DNA from: Tulasnella sp. 424
Lineage: Eukaryota; Basidiomycota; Agaricomycetes; Cantharellales; Tulasnellaceae
Assembly (NCBI GenBank): GCA_019633425.1
Contig: WSUB01000093.1
Span: forward strand, 102,607-166,606
Length of the DNA: 64,000 nt
Direction of reading: 5' to 3'
The notes beneath the pieces were generated by a model. It worked only from the letters and a program-made list of their open reading frames with translations. It was not told where the DNA came from and searched no databases. Shown piece by piece: positions 22,529 to 33,922 of the stretch (its first letter is position 1; the number at the start of each line of letters is the position of its first letter). The position numbers were made by a program, and so were the translations under genes.

Positions 22529-23470
22529 GGAATCCTCCGAACCTTGACTAGGTGCATTGGATAGTTCAGATTTCCTTGAGCGAGCTAATGATGACTGTGA
22601 TTTGATCCGGAGTGGGAAGCAAGTAAGTCACGGCGGTCCGAGTGACATGTCAAAACCATGACACTCAAAGATATTGCGTACCATTTTCGGTTTTGCTTTC
22701 GGAAACGCACGTACTCCGGAACTTGACTATATGTGGGAGTCGAAGGGAATCCGGAAAGTTTGGAAAACGCCGTTGAGCGCGCGGGAAAGCAAGACAAGGG
22801 TTAATCTTGATAATGGTGTTCAACGTTCGAATCATGGAGCATGTTGTTCTCGCGCTTCCGCCACCAGAAACGGGCAAAGGGAACCCAAACTACCGATGTA
22901 CGCACTGACCCACCCACCACGCCAAATACGTTAGTACTGTTCTTGATAACAAAGTCGGAATCATATAGTGCGAATTCTCAGAACAACCTCTTCTCCGGGG
23001 GCGGGGTCGATAATGCCAGCCCATTTCTAGCCCCCTGGTCACTGTACCAGCACCATATAGCATTAGAACAGGAACACAATAGAACATTAGAGCGCACTCA
23101 TGAGGCCACCTGGTCGTTATACAAATGCGCCAACAGCACAAGTCGGAATTACACAATGTGCATTGTTGCAACTCCCTCCTACCCGAGGTGAGGTTGCCGA
23201 CCCTCTGCTCCGCTAGTCTCGTCATCGACCTAGCGTGCGCCGTGTCAGTATAGCGTGGCTATTGCATCACGATATTGGAAGAGGAACACAGGAGTACGGG
23301 CGTGAATGGTCAAAAATTGGTAGTAAATTAGTCCGTGTAACAACAGGCCTGACCGCCAACAACTGCTAGATGGATAGGTAGCAGAGACTGTGCCCGTTAA
23401 CGGGTATAGTATCGAAAACCTCATCGCTCCTGTTAACAGTGGCAAGGCATGGGTAACTTCCCATCCCCAG
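22529..23470. other. Array spacer upstream of F-box copy B
   Basis: This is the diverged counterpart of the 20124-21006 spacer. No conserved coding frame is seen. Confidence 0.5.
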
Positions 23471-25000
23471 CTAATGTGACTGCTGCGTACTTTCTTGCGC
23501 CTGATAGAGTTTGGCCATCTGCTCTCGTACCTCCCGCGTTACGATGTGCTGATCCCAGGCCCTGTCCCAATCAAACTCGACTGCGAGGGCTTGATAGGAG
23601 TTCGGGCCATACTTGCCAAACGCGATGGTTACCTCAGGTCCGCAGACCATCGCCAGGAACTCTGCGAGAGGCTGTGTTGTTCCATCCGTGACCCAGACGT
23701 CAAACAAGGTAAGTCTCCGAAGACTTTTGAACCGGGATGGAACGCCGTGCGTAATAGGGATCCCTCCGAAGAAGTCGAAAGAAGCGGCGAGATTTTCGAG
23801 GGCAGGAAACGATTCCGCAAATGTATGGAGCTGGGATAGATGAAATTGACCCCCTTGATAGGAGTAGAGCATCAAGGACGCTACTCTCCTCCAAGCTTGA
23901 CCCATCCTTTGGATGTCTTGAATGCCCAGATGCAGTTTGAAGTCAAACCAAAGGCCGATATCTTCCAAGGCTGAGAGTTGAAGCAGAGGCTCGATGTTCG
24001 CCAGACCCATGGTCTCCTCTCGTGTACCACTCTCCGACCGTGCGAGATGAATACATCGTAAAGAATGACCACTTCTGCCCAATGCATCCAGAGCCAGTTG
24101 GAGCTTCTCGCTCGTAAAGTCCCTCATTTCTCCGCAGAACGTCCGAAGCTGTGGTGAAGCTTGACAGACTTCGGATATGGTCGCTACGTCCGGAATGTGG
24201 TAGGATGGAAGACTTAATCGACGCAAACTACGTTGGGTTGTGAAGAATGCATTCAGCGAGGTGCTTATGGCGGCGTCCTCAGATGAGCTGAAGTTTGTTC
24301 CGAATTCGAAAGACTTGAGGCGGTTTGCGAGTGACGATGAGAGGTCGGAGAGAAGCCTGTTCACCTGGTCCACCGAGGCCTTTTCTGGCCGAATGTAAAG
24401 ACGCATTCGCTCCAGAAGAGGTGGACAAAACGCCGCGACGTTGGTCAGCCCGGTCCCATCGACATCCCAATGTGCGGCTCGGAGGTTGGGCAGGATTCCT
24501 CCCTCTGGGTGGACAGCGAGGGCTCGCATAATCAATCCATTCGATATCCCCACATCGTTGCCCACGGCATCGTACGTGAAATGCCGTACTCGTGCACCAT
24601 ACGATTTGAAAAGGTCCCAAGACCCTGCAGTTAAGACAACGTCGGGGTGTAGATCCTACAAGAATTACAGGCGGTTAACCATTATGCCGGCAACGCAGAG
24701 GCTCTCCGACTTACGTAGCCGAGTTCAGTAGGTTCTAGCGGGCCGAGAAGCCCAAAAAGTGGGAGGAGTGATGGGAGTGATCTCCAGAGTTCGTCTAGTG
24801 CAACGCCGCTCCAACCGCGACAGACGACGGCAGCAACCGCACAATCCTGTTTGTCGAGCATCCCAAATATCACGGCTATGACTTCTATGGGTATCTCTTG
24901 GATGATCGCTAGGATACCGCGCAGTTAGAAACCCCCAAAGGAGAATGAAGGAATACCGCGGGGTCGCCTACTCACCTCCTCTCTTTGATCGACAAGACAT
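23471..25000 (-). CDS. F-box/leucine-rich protein, array copy C
   Basis: Three exons as in copies A and B: ATG at 25000 (MSCRSKRG), an F-box exon with IPIEVIAVIFGMLDKQD and GWSGVALDELWRSLPSLLP, and a third exon 24655-23471. All frames are open, and the third exon has the same length as in copy A (1185 nt). It ends LYQAQESTQQSH. Copy C carries its own set of substitutions in the repeats (e.g. VAAFCPPLLERMRLYIRPEK). It is likely a functional SCF substrate receptor of unknown target. Confidence 0.8.
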
Positions 25001-25919
25001 GGAATCCTGCGAACCTTGACTAGGCGGATTTGATAGTTCAGATGTCCTTAATCGGGCTGATGATGACTATGATTTGATCCGGCAGGCAAATGAATGGGAG
25101 CAACTAAGTCACGGCGGTCCGATTGACATGTCAAAACCACACCCGAGGATATTGCGTACCATTTTTTTTTTGTTTTGCGTTCGAAAACGCACGTACTACG
25201 GAACTTGACTATATATATGAGTCGGAGTGAATCCAGAAAGTTTGGAAAACACCGTTGGGCGCGCGGGAAAGCACGGCGAGGTTTAATCTTGGTGTTTGAA
25301 CGTTCGAGTAAACGAAGCATGTCGTTCTCGCGCTGTCGCCACCTAAGGCACCTCAGACTACCAATGGACGCATTAACCCACCCACCACGCCAACTACGTT
25401 CGTGCTATTCTGAATAATAAAAATCGGAATCATATAGTGCGGATTTATCTCTTCCACGGGGCGGAGTCGATGATGCCAACCCGTTGCTAGCCCCGTGATC
25501 GTTGTGCCAGCATGATATAACATTGGGACAGGGACAATATAGAACATTAGAGCGCATACATGGAATGCACCTGGCCGTTATGCTAGTGCGCAACAGAATA
25601 AGCCGGAACCGTAAAACATACGTCATGACAGCAATCTCCCACCCGAGGTAGAAGCTGCTGACCCTCTGCTGGCCTCGTCATCGACCGGTCTCACATGCGC
25701 TGTGTTAGTACAGCATAACGGCGGCATCGGGATATTGGAAGAGGAACAGGGTTATACGCGCATGGATTGATAAACATGGTAGTAAATTAGTCCGTGTCCT
25801 AACAGGCCTGACCGCCAACAACTGCTGGCTGGGTGTGTAGCTGAAACCGTGCCCGTTAACGGGTATAGCATCGAAAACCTCATCGCTCCTGTTAGCAGTC
25901 ACAAACTTTCCATCCCCGA
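25001..25919. other. Array spacer upstream of F-box copy C
   Basis: This is the diverged counterpart of the other two array spacers. It includes a T-rich stretch near 25162 and no conserved coding frame. Confidence 0.5.
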
Positions 25920-26857
25920 CTAACGTGACTGCTCGGTGCTTTCTTGCCCCTGATAGAGTCTGGCCATCTCCTCTCGTACCTCCCACGCCAGGTCGTGCTC
26001 ATCCCAGGACCTGTCCCAATCAAATTCGACTGCGAGGGTTTGACTGGAGTCCGGGCCAAAATTGCGAAGCATAACGGCTACTTCAGGTCCGCAGACCATT
26101 ACCAGGAACTGTGCGAGACTCGGAGGTTGTAATCTTGCATCCGTGACCCCGGCATCCAACAAGGTGAGTCTCCGAAGACTTTTGAACCGGGATGGAACGC
26201 CGTTCGTATTAGGGATCTCTCCCATGCAGTCGAAAGAAGCGGCGAGATTTTCCAGGGCAGAAAAGGATTCAGCAAATGTAAGGAGGTGGGATAGGTGAAA
26301 TTGGCTCCCTCGATCGGAGTAGAGCATCAAGGACGCCACTCTCATCCAAGCTTGACCCATCCTTTGGATGTCGTGAATGCCCAGATGCAGCTTGAATTCA
26401 AGCCAAAGGCCAATATCTTCCAAGCCGGAGAGTTGAAGCAGAGGCTCGATGTTCGCCAGACCCATGGTCTCCTCTCGTGTACCACTCTCCGACCGTGCGA
26501 GATGAATACATCGTAAAGAATGACCACTTCTGGCCAATGCATTCAGAGCCATTTGGAGCTTCTCGCTCGTGAAGTCCCTCATTTCTCCGCAGAACGTCCG
26601 AAGCTATGGTGAAGCTTGACAGACTTCAGATATGGTCGCTACGTCCGGAATGTGGTAGGATGGAAGACTCAATTGACGCAAACTACGTTGGGTTTTGAGG
26701 AATGCATTCAGTGAGGTGCTTATGGTAGCATCCTCAGAGGACTTGAAGTATGTTCCGAATTCGAAAGACTTGAGGCGGTTTGCGAGTGACGATGAGAGGT
26801 CGGAGAGAAGTCTGTTCACCTGGTCCACCGAGGCCTTTCTTGGCTGAATGTAAAGAG
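25920..26857 (-). pseudogene. F-box/leucine-rich pseudogene, array copy D
   Basis: This copy keeps only the last two thirds of the third exon. Homology to the other copies ends near 26857, so the start codon, F-box exon and first 80 or so codons of exon 3 are gone. In addition, a CAG codon of copies A-C (in ASPQLRTFCGEM) is TAG here, at 26604-26606. The remainder reads MRDFTSEKLQMALNALARSG through to LYQGQESTEQSR with the ordinary stop. The combination of truncation and nonsense mutation indicates a dead gene at the edge of the array. Confidence 0.85.
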
Positions 26858-27900
26858 AGTGGGGCAACAGGTCCCGCAGCCCATCGCCATCAAGCCCGTA
26901 ACAAACTAGGACCAACGAGGAGACATTCTAAGATAGGCAAGAACAAAATGGTATTAGCTCAACGTGTTTTCTACATTACGTTCATTATTACATCCTTGAT
27001 ACCTCTCCCCATTGTCTGTAATTCATGTGCGCTGGGATAAACAAACACGGACGTGTTATTTTGACACAATATTTGACACTAACAAGACTGACCACGAGTC
27101 GACTTCAGTGGTTTGGGGGTGGGACGCGGCACCAGATCCATACCCGTCCATGTGACGTTTCCGACGTGTTTGGAGGTCCGACAACATACACATGTCCTAA
27201 AAGAGGTCAAAAGAATGTGCTTCTGTATGTAATTCGGCAATGGCATTTGTCTTCACCCTGGGTGCCATTGACGAATCGAATGGTAAAAGCTGCGCCATAA
27301 TATCGCACAATTCAAACGTACATCAATACACATACAAGCTTCGAGGATCCCTTCGTGAAATCCCAACCCGAAAAATATCTGAATTGACCTGGATATGGAG
27401 TACAAAAGGTGAACAGAGAGAGGCGCCGTCCGTTCCACGTGGCCTGGAGTCATGCAGCAACAACAAAGGGACTCCACGTGCGGCTTCTTGTTTGGAAGGC
27501 GCGCTTTCCCAGTTAGCCCCGGTGTATCAATGCAGAATTTAGATGGGCTCACAGCCATCACTGCGACTACCTTGCGTAGCTGATCCCAGAACGGAAACAA
27601 CCGGGGATGGCCTGTCAACTCGTCGCCAAATAGAAACGACAACCCCTCCCTTGGATGGGTTTCTGAAGTCCAGAACTAGCTGAGAAACCATCTCTCAAAG
27701 TCTGGATAGAACAACTCCTTTTTTCTCCTGTATCCACGCGCATTGCCATACCTCGCTATGTAAATAATCTGAATTGCAACAGACCTCGCTAAGCGATCGC
27801 AGCCTCAGACCCATCATCAATCCGCCCTCCCCGCCCTCTGCATCCACCTCAAATCTTCGCCACCGCCCGACACTCCTTATTCTGACTATTTCCAAGCAAT
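26858..27900. other. Array edge and upstream region of CFEM copy 1
   Basis: From about 26932 this sequence belongs to the first 2.9-kb CFEM unit and matches 29840-30748. It includes a segment around 27110-27420 that is well conserved with 29992-30290, but the frames do not agree between copies, so it looks like regulatory rather than coding sequence. A CT-rich leader directly precedes the CFEM ATG. Confidence 0.45.
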
Positions 27901-28485
27901 ATGCGTTTTAACCTCATCATATTTGTAATTGCCATCTCTTTCGCTTTGGTTTCTGCCTTTGTCCCACGTGGTCAGCAATCCTTTCCCAGTACGTTCTATC
28001 AGCTAGTCGAGCTCAAGTGCCGAGGATCAGAGAGTAACCTGGACGTTCGCCAACCGCATATGTAGGCTGCGCAGTCCCATGCTTCACGAATGCCGATGTC
28101 GGTTACTGCTCGCCCGCCGATAATCCCTGCTTATGCACAAACAATTCCTACCTTCGCTCTACCACGGATTGCATTCAAAACTCTTGCAGTCCTGAAGATC
28201 TCCAGGCCACAACCCCAATTGCTCGTGAAATTTGCAGAAACGTTGTACGTCTGGTCGTATATGTTATACGTGTCAGGGTGTATTGGACTCAAGTATTTGC
28301 TTTGTGAACAGGGAGTTGATATATCGACCAATCCTGCCGCCCAACCGACCACCAGTAGCACCGCTGCCTCCGCCACTGGCGCCACTACTGGTAATAGAAA
28401 CGTCGCCTCGGCCGGCTCCGTAGTTGACAGGGGTGCTCTTCTGATAAGTGGCTTTGCGGCCGCTGCAGCCCTTTGGATCCTGTAA
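27901..28485 (+). CDS. CFEM-domain GPI-anchored protein, copy 1
   Basis: Three exons (27901-27988, 28066-28244, 28312-28485) join in phase to about 146 residues. A signal peptide (MRFNLIIFVIAISFALVSA) is followed by a full CFEM domain with eight cysteines: CAVPC, then VGYC, NPCLC, TDC, NSC and REIC. A Thr/Ser/Ala-rich stalk (TTSSTAASATGATTG) leads to a C-terminal hydrophobic tail (LISGFAAAAALWIL) expected to direct GPI attachment. CFEM proteins are fungus-specific cell-surface proteins; several bind haem or act in adhesion and host interaction. The gene is intact and lies in a tandem unit with a sister at 30.7 kb. Confidence 0.85.
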
Positions 28486-29839
28486 GAGGCGTTTCTTTAC
28501 GTCTTCCTGAAACATGTGAAAAATCGCCGTTCTGCAAAGACGTCTTCTGTTCTATCCCTCCCTTTTTGCCACCGAATCGTCTGGGACGGTCGTTGTATTT
28601 TATGTACTGGAATTTAGCTCTGCTTCTTAATCGAAGCTAAATATTATCTCCTACAAGCCTATCGGGTACCCGAAGAGAGCCTATTCGAGTCGCTTTGTCC
28701 CCAAGCTTTTCTCCTAAATGATTCAACGAAGAGAGAGATTACCCAAGTATATCGTGACGCCGTTGGGGTATGGGTTCTCTCAAATGATTAGGCCTACAGA
28801 GACAGTCGGTGAAAGCCTCTGCCCTTTGTTCTCGCAGTGCCTCCAAAGTTTCAGGGTCTTGCAAATTAAGCCCGAGACCCGTGATGACGGCTAATTCAGC
28901 CTCCAGCAAGACCAAAACAAAACAAAACAGCCACATCTTCCGGGCCCGAACGCGACCCACGAGCATCGTGTCGAGGAAAATACAGAGCCTCTGAGGCGCA
29001 GCTCTAGAGGTACGGAGTTAGGCGAGGTTGAGGTGTGATGGCCTCATTTGTCTCTCTTCCGGCGGCGGTTAGACCAGAGCACTGAGTGGGAAAAGTATAA
29101 GCGCACATAGGAGCGTCTATGCACCGCACACAGCTCCGAACAGCAAGCGCCTCCGTGCTTCTTTGATCGGCAGGAATAGTGCGGAACGGCCCGTCGATAG
29201 GATTCGTGTGAGGCGTTGCCAACCGAGCAATGACCCAATTCTGAATTCTTGTTCGCGCGACGTGTTAGGCGAACCTTACGAATCACAGAGAGAGGCAAGA
29301 ATCAGCCAGCGGTCGACCGCTATCATTCGAATAATCACTCAGAGAGCCGCCTTCGGTCATTCTACGCTCCGATGATGATAGTTCCGGAGTTCCGTTCCGT
29401 AGAATCATGACGACCGAATGCGGATCTGCTAGATGTGGATGCGTGCGTCCGTTTGACTTCGGAGGACCGGGATTCGGACGACGGAACTCCCGCCACTAGA
29501 TGCGGCAATTCCCAGGTCGAAGGTATGAGAGATTGTGGAGGGGGATGTGGGATATAATGGTAAAATCCAGAGTCTTATGGGCTTCTCGCGCGGTGGTGAA
29601 ATGCTCTTCACCCCCGGGAACGCGGTCGCAGACCTCGTGTCGAAAACCACTGAGCTAGCAAAGCCAATCGGAGGATCCATTGTTCTCAGAGAATTGCCCC
29701 AGGGTAATGTACGCGTATAGGTTGAATGTAAAGTTGATTGGATGATGACTCGGCTTCTGTGAGTTGGGGATGCACTCCCTCTCATGGACGAGCAATCATC
29801 CCTCGTTCTCGGTGGCGTTGTGGCGATTCGCGAAAAAAG
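28486..29839. other. 3' flank of CFEM copy 1
   Basis: This 1.35-kb flank is repeated at 31318-32578 with an internal deletion of roughly 170 bp in the second copy (around 31520). Frames such as 28739-28966 on the minus strand, which starts with a hydrophobic stretch, are not maintained in the second unit. I therefore see no supported gene here. Confidence 0.45.
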
Positions 29840-32578
29840 ATAGGCAAGAACGAAATGGGATTACACCCCATTCATTATTGCATCATGGAGATGTCTCCCC
29901 GTTGTCTGTGATTCGATTGCGCACTGAGATAGTGAACAAATACGGACGTGTTATTCTAGACACCAACGACCCACGACGATAGCCCTCAGCGGTTTGGGGG
30001 TGGGACGCGGCACTAGATCCATACACGTCCATGTGACGTCTCCGACGGGTTTGGAGGTACAACAAAATATACTCGCATGTCCTAAAAGAGGTCAAAAGAA
30101 AGTGCTTCTGTATGTATTCAACCAATGGCAGCTGTCTGCAGCCTGGGTGCCGTTGACGAATCGACTGGTAAAAGCAACGCCATTGCACAACTCAAACCTA
30201 CATCAGTACGCATACAAGCTTGCCGTGAGATGCCAAGAAAAGAGGGGGCCGACCTTCTATGGAGTACAAAAGGTGAACGGAGAGAGGCGCCGTCCCGCGT
30301 TTCACGTGACCTGACCACATAGCCCAAACAGGCCTAGAGTCAACACACGTGCGCTTTTTCAATTGGCCTCGGCGTATCAGCAGAACTTAGATGACCCATA
30401 GCCATCACTAAGAACGCCTTGCGTAGCTGGTCCCAGAACGGAAACAACCGGGGATGGCTTCTCGACTCGTCGTCATACAGAAACGACAACGCCTCCCTTG
30501 GATGGGTTTCTGAAGTCCGGTATTACCTGAGAACCACCTCTCAAAGTCTGGATAGAACAAGTCCTTTTTTTCTAGTGTATCCACGCGCATTGTCATACCT
30601 CAATATGTAAAAGACCTGAATTGCAACAGACCTCACAAAAGCGATCGCAGCCTCAGACCCATCATCAATCCGCCCTCCCCCCCCTCTGCACCTACCTCTA
30701 TTCTTCGCCACCGCCAGACACTCCTTATTCTTACTATTTCCAAACGATATGCGGTTTAACGTCATCATTTTTGCAATTGCCACCTCTTTCGCTTCGGTTT
30801 CTGCCTTTGTCCCACGTGGTCAGCAAACCTATCCCAGTGAGTTCTATCAGTCGAGCTTAAGTGCTGATGATCAGAGAGTAACCTGGACGTTCGCCAACCG
30901 CATATGTAGGCTGCGCGGTTCCATGCTACACGAATGCCGATGTCGGTAACTGCTCGCCCATTAATAATACCTGCTTACGCACAAACAATCCCTACCTTCT
31001 TTCTACCACGCAATGCCTTCAAAGCTCTTGCAGTCCTGAAGACCTCCGAGCCACCGTCCCAATTGCTTTGGAAGTTTGCAGAAACGCTGTACGTATGGTT
31101 GCATGTCCTATACGTATCAGGGTATATCGGACTCAAGTATTCGCTTTGCGAATAGGGAGTTGATCTTATGACCAATCCCGCTGCTAGTAGTGCCGCTGCC
31201 GCCGCCACTGGCGCCACTACTGGTAATGAAAACGTCGCCTCGGCTGGCTCCGTAGTCGATAGGGGTGCTCTTCGGATAAGTGGCTTTGCGGCCGCTGCAG
31301 CCCTTTGGATCCTGTAGGAGACGTTCCTTTACGTCTTCCTGAAACATGCATGTGAATTGGCGTTGTGGCAAAACGTCTGCGCATGCTGTTCTATCCCTTC
31401 CTCCCTTTTTGCCACCGACTCGTCTTGGTCGTTCGTTGTATTTATGTATTTGAATTTCTCTGCTTCTCAGGAGGAGCTAAATATTTATTTCCTTACAGGC
31501 CTATCGGGTGCCCAACTTGGGTCACAAAGTTTCAGGGTCTTGTAAATTAAGCCCGAAATTCGTGATGCACGGCTAATTCAGCCTCCAGCAAGGCTAAAAC
31601 AAATTAAATCAGCCACATCTCCCGGGCCCGAACGTGGCCGACGAAGCATCGTTCGTCGCGCAAGGAAAGTACAGAGCCTCTGAGGCGCAGCTCTAGAGGT
31701 GAGAAGGTGGCGATGTTGAATTGTGGTGGCCTTATTTGTCTCTTTTTCCGGCGGTTAGACCGGAGCACCCGGTGGGAAGAGCATAAGCGCACCTATTCAA
31801 GTTGCGAGCGTCTGTGCACTGCACACAGCTTCGAACGGCAAGTGCCGCCCGTGCTTCTTTGATCGGCAAGGAGAAATATGTAGTGCGGAACGGCCCGTTG
31901 TTAGGATACGTGAGAGCCGTTTCCAACCGAGCAATGACCCAATTCTCAAGTCTTGTTCGCGCGACGTGTTAGGCCAACCTCACGAATCACACAGAGAGGC
32001 AAGAATCAGCTGCCAGCGGTCGACTGCTATCATTCGGATAATCACTCAGAGAGCCGTCTTAGGCCATTCTAAGCTCAGGTGACGATGGTTCCGGAGTTCC
32101 GTTCCGTAGAATTATGACGACCGAATACGGATCTGCCAGACGTGGATGTGTGCGTGGTTCGCTGGTTTTGTTTGCCTTCGGAGGGTCAGGTTTCGCACGA
32201 TACGGGACGGCCGCCGCTAGATGCGGCTACTCCCAGGTCGAAAGGTATGAGAGATTGTGGAGGTGGATGTGGGATATAATGGCAAAGACCCAGAGTTTTT
32301 CTGGGCTATAAGTGGGGTTCTATAAGCGCGGTGGTGAATGCCCTTCACCTCCGGGAACGAGGTCGCAGAACTCGTGTTCAAAAACACGGAGCTGGCGATG
32401 CTATCCGGAGAATCCATTGTTCTCAGAGAATAACCCCAGGCTAATATACACGTATAGGTCGAATGTAAAGTTGATTGGACGATGACTCGGCCTTTGTGAG
32501 TTGGGGATGCACTCTCTCATGGACGAGCGTTCCTCCCTCGAGGCCTCGTTCTCGGTGGCGTTGTGGCGATCCACGAAA
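29840..32578. repeat. Tandem CFEM unit 2
   Basis: This is the second direct copy of the CFEM unit, about 2.74 kb, ending near 32578 where sequence unique to this locus begins. It contains the second CFEM gene and flanks with several small deletions relative to unit 1. Confidence 0.85.
30749..31317 (+). CDS. CFEM-domain GPI-anchored protein, copy 2 (one Cys lost)
   Basis: The gene has the same three-exon structure as copy 1. It has a signal peptide (MRFNVIIFAIATSFASVSA), a CFEM region (CAVPCYTNADVGNC, NTCLRTNNPYLL, TQCLQSSC, LEVC), an Ala/Thr stalk and the same GPI-type tail (RISGFAAAAALWIL). The fifth CFEM cysteine is replaced by arginine: copy 1 has TGC, here CGC at 30978-30980 (CLC to CLR). 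In CFEM proteins the eight cysteines form four disulfides, so one partner is left unpaired. The rest of the frame is open and splice sites are kept (donor gtgagt). The gene may have changed function or be at an early stage of decay. Confidence 0.8.
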
Positions 32579-33922
32579 CCTCATTTCCCGGCGGGAAGAA
32601 TTCCAACTGACTCAGTCTCGTTCCGCCGGAGCTGTCCCATCCAAATGGGCCTCCGAGGCACTTCGATATCAACCTGCTCAACTCCAAGAAACGTGACGTC
32701 ACATTCGTCGTCAATAGAAGCTGCCAAGGATCCACCCCCAAAGAGGCGAGGGCGACGACCTGAGAGAAAAATACGAAGAAAATGGAATAGTCTTGGAGCA
32801 AACGTTCGATAAGGATATATCATCTGGTGGTGCGTTGGAGTGGAATAACGCCATAGATTATGAATTGTAACTCCGAAGTCGAAGCCCTGCGATTATTGCG
32901 CCTCCGAGAATCGCAACCGATATCCGATGGTGAAAAGCCACCAACACGTTGCACGGCGAGGAGAGAGGTCCGACGTATTACTCGGGTCTCCATCTGATGG
33001 TTGTGAGGTGCGGAGGCGGTGCTTGCTTCACACTGTACTGTAATTTCGCCGGATGCAGCAACGGGGGGTGTAAGGGAGGGAACGTTGCAGCAGTTGAGAT
33101 GTGAGAGGTCCTATCCAGGCGGACGAGGTTAGGCGCTGGGGATGCCGCAACCTCAAGACACTAGGTAGACGCCAAGGCAGGCTAATCTTGGGGCAAGCGG
33201 ACGCGCCTCTGACGTTGGCGATGAGTAAAATGGGTCGGACATTAACGCATGTGATAGTGACGAGCCACAAGAAATCATTTTGGAGCAGTGTAGGATCATC
33301 AGAGAGGCGTCGCCATTATTATTGAGGGGCGGAGGCGTCAAGTGAGAAAGCCGAAGGCACAACGTAACGTGTCTGGACGGACTTTTGAGATCGCGAGCGA
33401 GAGCACATGCACTTGACGGTAAATACCGCATCCAGGCTCTCCTTCCTCCCCCACTACCACCACCACCGCACTACCTCTTCCAGTGCTACTCTACGCCCAA
33501 TTTTACGACTACCTCTCCACGATTAACGATCTATTAAATACCCTTGACGTCGTTGTGGCCATCAAAGCGTCCGGTGAGCACCGACGCCCTGCAGGGTCTG
33601 TGTTTGGAAGTAGATTTCGGTTCTGACCAACTCCCAAAGCTCCCATCACCTTCTTCTCCACCCATCCGCGACGCGACGCACAAAAAGAGGACTCCTCCCG
33701 TCGTCTCTCTTAGTCGCTGCTCGCTACATCAAAACTTGGTGCTCTTGTCAAAAGGCTCAGGTTCCCAACTTTTTTGAAATTTCTCCTCGTACCTCCCCCC
33801 ACATCAACATTCCGAATTCTCCTTTCTGCACTCAACTCACTCGCATCTCTCTCTCACACTCGTTTTATTCCTCTTCTTCCTAATCTCTCATCCCTGCTAC
33901 TACTTGAAATCAACACTATCCC
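31318..33922. other. 3' flank of CFEM copy 2 and promoter region of the 33.9-kb gene
   Basis: Up to about 32578 this is CFEM unit 2. From 32579 to 33922 the sequence is unique. No frame has recognisable protein features, and the last 500 bases are CT-rich and look like the promoter and leader of the following gene. Confidence 0.45.

Larger units (their letters stand above)
18290..26857. repeat. Tandem array of F-box units, about 2.45 kb each (3.5 units)
   Basis: A unit containing one minus-strand F-box gene plus about 0.9 kb of flanking DNA is repeated head to tail. Landmarks recur at regular spacing: the sequence atcgaaaacctcatcgc at about 18533, 20945, 23412 and 25870, and the stop codons at 18593, 21007, 23471 and 25920. 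The interval is 2.41-2.47 kb. The fourth unit is cut off near 26857, inside the gene. Confidence 0.9.
26932..29839. repeat. Tandem CFEM unit 1
   Basis: This unit of about 2.9 kb starts with gataggcaagaacaaaatgg and is repeated directly from 29840 (gataggcaagaacgaaatgg). It contains one CFEM gene plus long flanks. The unit end, including ttgtggcgattcgcgaaa, recurs at the end of unit 2. Confidence 0.85.

Noticed and set aside
28739..28966. Minus-strand frame beginning with a hydrophobic stretch (WLFCFVLVLLEAE), a possible secreted protein
   Set aside because: The second CFEM unit has lost the frame and part of the DNA; no other evidence for expression or homology.
29535..29720. Plus-strand frame with SLMGFSRGGEMLFTPGN
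   Set aside because: The sister copy at 32.3 kb has frameshifts, and no family is recognisable.
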